Shown here: positions 6,476 to 8,615 of the stretch, in pieces
Position numbering within the stretch: the stretch's first letter is position 1
Layout of the letters: each line of letters opens with the position of its first letter
Source of the DNA: Acidobacteriota bacterium
Lineage (GTDB): Bacteria; Acidobacteriota; Terriglobia; Terriglobales; Acidobacteriaceae
DNA: 8,615 nucleotides
Reading direction: 5' to 3'
NCBI GenBank assembly: GCA_021819255.1
Contig: JAKART010000073.1
Span: 1-8,615, forward strand
Notes under the pieces: model-generated
The model's input: the letters and a program-made list of their open reading frames with translations, nothing else
What the model was told of the DNA's origin: nothing
The model's database searches: none
Translations under genes and position numbers: made by a program

Positions 6476-7240
6476 ATGCCATTCACCATCACACCGCCGG
6501 AGATTGACCGCCACCGCATCAGCGAGGGCAACAACGGACATCGGCCGCCCACCGACAAGCGGACCGGCGGCAATGGCGAAGGGGACGGCGATAACTGGAG
6601 GAACCAGCCGCGCGGTCACCGTGGCCCCAACGAGCGTCTCTCCAAGGCCCGCATCGGGCTGTTCTTCGCTCTTGGCGGGGACGTCATGTTCTTCATCGCC
6701 CTTGTCAGTGTCTTCTTCGTCACCAAGGCAACCGGCCACTTCGACGCCTACGACCATTACATCAACTACTGGCTGCCCACTGCGATCCCTTCCATTCTCT
6801 GGCTGAACACGATCGCTCTGCTGTTCAGCTCCATCACCGCTGAAATGGCGCGCCAGGCCATGTTTCGTCAGGTGGACGCGATGGATGAATGGTTTGGGCT
6901 GGGCCGGCCGGTCTCCGCCCGCGCAACTCTCTGGCTTTCTCTGACGCTCCTTCTGGGAGCCTTGTTTCTGGCCGGGCAGTGGATCGCCTGGGACCAGATG
7001 GCTGCGCAACATGTCTTCTTCCACTCCAACCCCAGCAGTCATTTTTTCTACCTGATCACGATCACCCACGCCGCGCATCTTTTTCTTGGAGTGGCCGGCC
7101 TCCTTGCGGCTTTGACGGCGTTGCAGTTCTCGCGCGCTCTGGCTACCCGGCAGGTGGTGGTGGACACCACAGTCTGGTACTGGCACGCCATGGGCGCGCT
7201 CTGGATCTTTCTCTTCCTGCTTCTCGAATTCGGGCAATAA
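6476..7240 (+). CDS. Heme-copper (cytochrome c) oxidase subunit III
   Basis: Subunit III is a membrane component of aa3/caa3/bo3-type terminal oxidases that stabilises subunit I and its proton and oxygen routes. The 254 residues begin with a soluble stretch (1-55) rich in Gly, Asn, Asp and Arg. Five predicted membrane helices follow: about 60-82, 98-121, 150-172, 189-214 and 231-252. Five helices are typical of the shorter bacterial form. Family signatures are HAAHLFLG (His198, His201) in helix four and WYWHAMGALWIFLF (Trp236, His237) in helix five. GQWIAW at 167-172 also fits. ATG 6476 has no close ribosome site; AAGAAGG at 6447-6453 is too far away. The N-terminal extension resembles acidobacterial members I remember, so I keep this start. 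No subunit I, II or IV gene is adjacent, so the partner oxidase must be encoded elsewhere. The names coxC, ctaE or cyoC would depend on that partner. Confidence 0.93.
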   Translation: MPFTITPPEIDRHRISEGNNGHRPPTDKRTGGNGEGDGDNWRNQPRGHRGPNERLSKARIGLFFALGGDVMFFIALVSVFFVTKATGHFDAYDHYINYWLPTAIPSILWLNTIALLFSSITAEMARQAMFRQVDAMDEWFGLGRPVSARATLWLSLTLLLGALFLAGQWIAWDQMAAQHVFFHSNPSSHFFYLITITHAAHLFLGVAGLLAALTALQFSRALATRQVVVDTTVWYWHAMGALWIFLFLLLEFGQ

Positions 7241-7371
7241 GGCCCGCCTCATGCTACCGCCGCGAATCCGGCGTCAGTCTGACTGGCCGTCCCTGAGCGA
7301 GATCCTCTGCCCTGCCGCCGCGCCTCCCCTCCACCCCCAGCATCCCATTTCCTCAAACCAGTTGGAAGCCG

Positions 7372-7409
7372 GATTGGAATCGATGGGCTTGATTGGAATC
7401 GATGGGCTT
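7372..7409. repeat. Perfect 19-bp tandem duplication
   Basis: GATTGGAATCGATGGGCTT occurs at 7372-7390 and again, with no gap and no mismatch, at 7391-7409. The unit contains the palindrome ATCGAT. It lies about 170 bases before the 2Fe-2S subunit start. It may be a recent replication-slippage duplication or a pair of regulator binding sites. Confidence 0.9.
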
Positions 7410-7445
7410 GCCCCGGTTCTGTTACTCTACCGTTGAAGTGTTAGT

Positions 7446-7463
7446 CTGTTTGCCCTGTTTGGC
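7446..7463. repeat. Adjacent 9-bp direct repeats
   Basis: CTGTTTGCC (7446-7454) is followed directly by CTGTTTGGC (7455-7463), one mismatch in nine. It sits in the upstream region of the hydroxylase operon, where a regulator site would be expected, but the length makes chance quite possible. Confidence 0.35.
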
Positions 7464-7566
7464 GATTGCCCAGAGGGGCGGGAGCTCAGAGCCCTTGGCC
7501 GGCGTTGCCTCGCACCCAGTTGGACACTCAGGACCAACCTCAAAGCCGTAGAGAAGAAATGCTCGC

Positions 7567-7573
7567 AAAGGGG
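7567..7573 (+). promoter_or_regulatory. Ribosome binding site for the 2Fe-2S subunit
   Basis: The purine run AAAGGGG lies 8 bases before ATG 7582 and supports that start. Confidence 0.6.
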
Positions 7574-7581
7574 ACTCCACC

Positions 7582-8049
7582 ATGCCCTCCACTCGGTTGA
7601 CGATCAACCACAAGCTGCATACCGTCTCCGCCGATCCTGACACTCCGCTGCTCTGGGTCCTGCGTGACATTCTGGATATGAAGGGCACCAAATACGGTTG
7701 CGGCATCGGCGCCTGCGGAGCTTGTACGGTGCTCATCGCCGGCCAGCCGATCCGCTCCTGCCAGACGCCTCTCAAGGACGTAGGCTCCCAGCCGGTCGTC
7801 ACCATCGAGGGACTCTCGGAGGACGGAAATCATCCCGTGCAGGTTGCATGGCGGGAGGTGGATGTGCCGCAGTGCGGCTATTGCCAGGCGGGCCAGATTT
7901 TGGCCGCTTCCGCCCTGCTGGCCGCCAATCCCCACCCCACCGACGCCGACATCGATGACCACATGAGCTACAACATCTGCCGCTGCGGAACCTACACTCG
8001 CATCCGCCAGGCCATTCATCAGGCCGCGCAGTCACAAGTCAAGGCATAA
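7582..8049 (+). CDS. 2Fe-2S small subunit of a molybdenum hydroxylase (isoquinoline 1-oxidoreductase alpha-type)
   Basis: This 155-residue protein carries two 2Fe-2S clusters that pass electrons from the molybdopterin subunit. The N-terminal plant-ferredoxin-like domain has Cys40, Cys45, Cys48 and Cys60 (C-x4-C-x2-C-x11-C, in [12 protein letters not shown]). The C-terminal helical domain has Cys98, Cys101, Cys133 and Cys135 (C-x2-C-x31-C-x-C, in QCGYCQAGQ and NICRCGTY). All eight ligands of the xanthine oxidase family are intact and the length is typical of IorA/CoxS/QorS-type subunits. The next gene, 30 bases downstream, encodes a Tat-signal large subunit. No FAD subunit gene lies between them, which matches the two-subunit IorAB arrangement rather than the three-subunit CoxMSL one. 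The protein has no export signal of its own and would be carried out with its partner. The substrate (aldehyde or N-heterocycle) is not evident. Confidence 0.93.
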   Translation: MPSTRLTINHKLHTVSADPDTPLLWVLRDILDMKGTKYGCGIGACGACTVLIAGQPIRSCQTPLKDVGSQPVVTIEGLSEDGNHPVQVAWREVDVPQCGYCQAGQILAASALLAANPHPTDADIDDHMSYNICRCGTYTRIRQAIHQAAQSQVKA

Positions 8050-8062
8050 GCCGCTTCAACCC

Positions 8063-8070
8063 AAGGAAGG
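8063..8070 (+). promoter_or_regulatory. Ribosome binding site for the large subunit
   Basis: AAGGAAGG lies 9 bases before ATG 8080, inside the 30-base gap between the two hydroxylase genes, and supports that start. Confidence 0.65.
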
Positions 8071-8079
8071 ATTAGGTCT

Positions 8080-8615
8080 ATGTCGCTCAACCGCCGCACC
8101 TTTCTCCAGATGACCGCACTGGTCTCCGGTGGCCTTGCACTGAAGCTCTACGATCTTCCTGCCGCCGCCGATCCTCCCCGCCGGTCACCGCCCCACCTTA
8201 GCCCACGCGCCTTCGTCCAGATCTCCAGCAGCGGCGTCATCACCATCATGGCCAAGAATCCGGAGATCGGCCAGGGCGTCAAGACCATGCTCCCCATGCT
8301 GATCGCCGAGGAACTGGATGCCGACTGGAAGACCGTCCGGGTCCAACAGGCGGAGCTCGACGAGGCCATCTACGGAGGGCAGGCGGCGGGCGGAAGCATG
8401 TCCACGCCGCTCAACTGGGATCCGCTGCGGCGGGTAGGCGCTGCCTGCCGCCAGATGCTGATCCAGGCAGCGGCCCAGCGCTGGAACGTCCCGGTCTCCT
8501 CCTGCACCACCTCTCCGAACCGCGTCCTTCATGCCGCCTCTTCGCGTTCCCTCACCTACGCGGAGCTGGCTACCGAGGCAGCGACGCTTACGCCCCCCGA
8601 CCTCAGCTCGGTCGC
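8080..8615 (+). CDS. Molybdopterin-binding large subunit of a molybdenum hydroxylase (isoquinoline 1-oxidoreductase beta-type), partial
   Basis: The frame runs 178 codons and is still open at the window end, so most of the protein (the family is about 700-760 residues) is missing. The N-terminus is a Tat signal: NRRTFLQ (Arg5, Arg6) followed by the hydrophobic TALVSGGLAL and a possible cleavage region around PAAADP. This implies export of the folded, cofactor-loaded enzyme to the periplasm. The mature part opens with FVQISSSGVITIMAKNPEIGQG and continues through TMLPMLIAEELDADW to GGQAAGGSMST. This is the characteristic start of IorB-like aldehyde dehydrogenase/xanthine dehydrogenase family proteins. 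It is downstream of, and presumably translated with, the 2Fe-2S subunit. The active-site glutamate and pterin-binding motifs lie outside the window, so activity and substrate cannot be assessed. Confidence 0.9.
   Translation, partial: MSLNRRTFLQMTALVSGGLALKLYDLPAAADPPRRSPPHLSPRAFVQISSSGVITIMAKNPEIGQGVKTMLPMLIAEELDADWKTVRVQQAELDEAIYGGQAAGGSMSTPLNWDPLRRVGAACRQMLIQAAAQRWNVPVSSCTTSPNRVLHAASSRSLTYAELATEAATLTPPDLSSV

Larger units (their letters stand above)
7241..7581. other. 341-base non-coding region between oxidase and 2Fe-2S protein genes
   Basis: No supported gene lies here; a 61-codon plus-strand frame at 7251-7436 is Pro/Leu-rich, has no ribosome site and no family look. The region holds the 19-bp tandem duplication at 7372-7409 and a near-perfect 9-bp tandem pair at 7446-7463. 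It also holds an inverted repeat GTTGG (7519-7523) / CCAAC (7534-7538). A weak TTGAAG at 7433-7438 could be a -35 box but has no good -10 partner. The promoter of the hydroxylase operon presumably lies here. Confidence 0.5.

Noticed and set aside
7183..7199. TGGCACG...GC resembling a sigma-54 -24/-12 promoter
   Set aside because: The -12 half lacks TTGC and the match lies in the conserved WYWHAMGA codons of the oxidase subunit.
7251..7436. 61-codon plus-strand frame in the gap after the oxidase subunit
   Set aside because: There is no ribosome site, the composition is Pro/Leu-rich, and its last third simply translates the 19-bp tandem duplication.
7422..7805. Minus-strand 127-codon frame upstream of and opposite the 2Fe-2S subunit
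   Set aside because: The first half is antisense to the cysteine-motif region of the real gene. The rest has no recognisable family features.
1..8615. CRISPR array, insertion sequence, tRNA, rRNA or phage attachment site
   Set aside because: No spaced repeat series, terminal inverted repeats with a transposase, cloverleaf or rRNA-like stretch was seen on either strand.

Overview
The window reads as GC-rich bacterial chromosome. It carries nine recognisable genes, all on the + strand, with the first and last cut by the window edges. The gene content and protein flavour suggest a soil-type aerobe, most likely an Acidobacteriota (Terriglobia/Acidobacteriaceae) relative. This rests on my memory of family members: the symporter/small membrane protein/sugar isomerase trio, the Gly/Asn/Asp-rich N-terminus of the oxidase subunit III, and paired PdxS/PdxT. 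No database search was possible.

Layout: (1) 1-1855 is a probable carbohydrate uptake-and-isomerisation operon: the C-terminal end of a sodium:solute symporter-like protein, an 80-residue two-helix membrane protein, and an L-fucose/L-arabinose isomerase-family enzyme. (2) 1856-2084 is a control region with a 14-bp tandem repeat and an extended -10 box a few bases before the polyphosphate kinase start. (3) 2085-4370 is ppk, full length, with disordered tails at both ends. (4) 4492-6108 is pdxS then pdxT, the two subunits of the DXP-independent pyridoxal 5'-phosphate synthase. A TATAAA box 8 bases before the pdxT GTG suggests pdxT also has its own, possibly leaderless, transcript. (5) 6109-6475 has no convincing gene but is rich in inverted repeats and holds a coding-like minus-strand frame that may be a gene remnant. 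(6) 6476-7240 is a stand-alone heme-copper oxidase subunit III. (7) 7241-7581 is non-coding and has a perfect 19-bp tandem duplication. (8) 7582-8615 is a two-gene molybdenum hydroxylase operon (isoquinoline 1-oxidoreductase type): a 2Fe-2S small subunit and a Tat-exported molybdopterin large subunit cut by the window end.

How the parts relate: the first three genes plausibly import and isomerise a sugar. ppk, pdxST and the oxidase subunit are housekeeping functions (phosphate/energy storage, vitamin B6, respiration) with no obvious common pathway. The last operon is an exported oxidoreductase of unknown substrate. I see no mobile element, CRISPR array, tRNA or rRNA, and no clear evidence of a wholly new system. 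The best leads are the small membrane partner of the symporter, the apparently leaderless promoters of ppk and pdxT, the two tandem repeats, and the minus-strand coding-like stretch.
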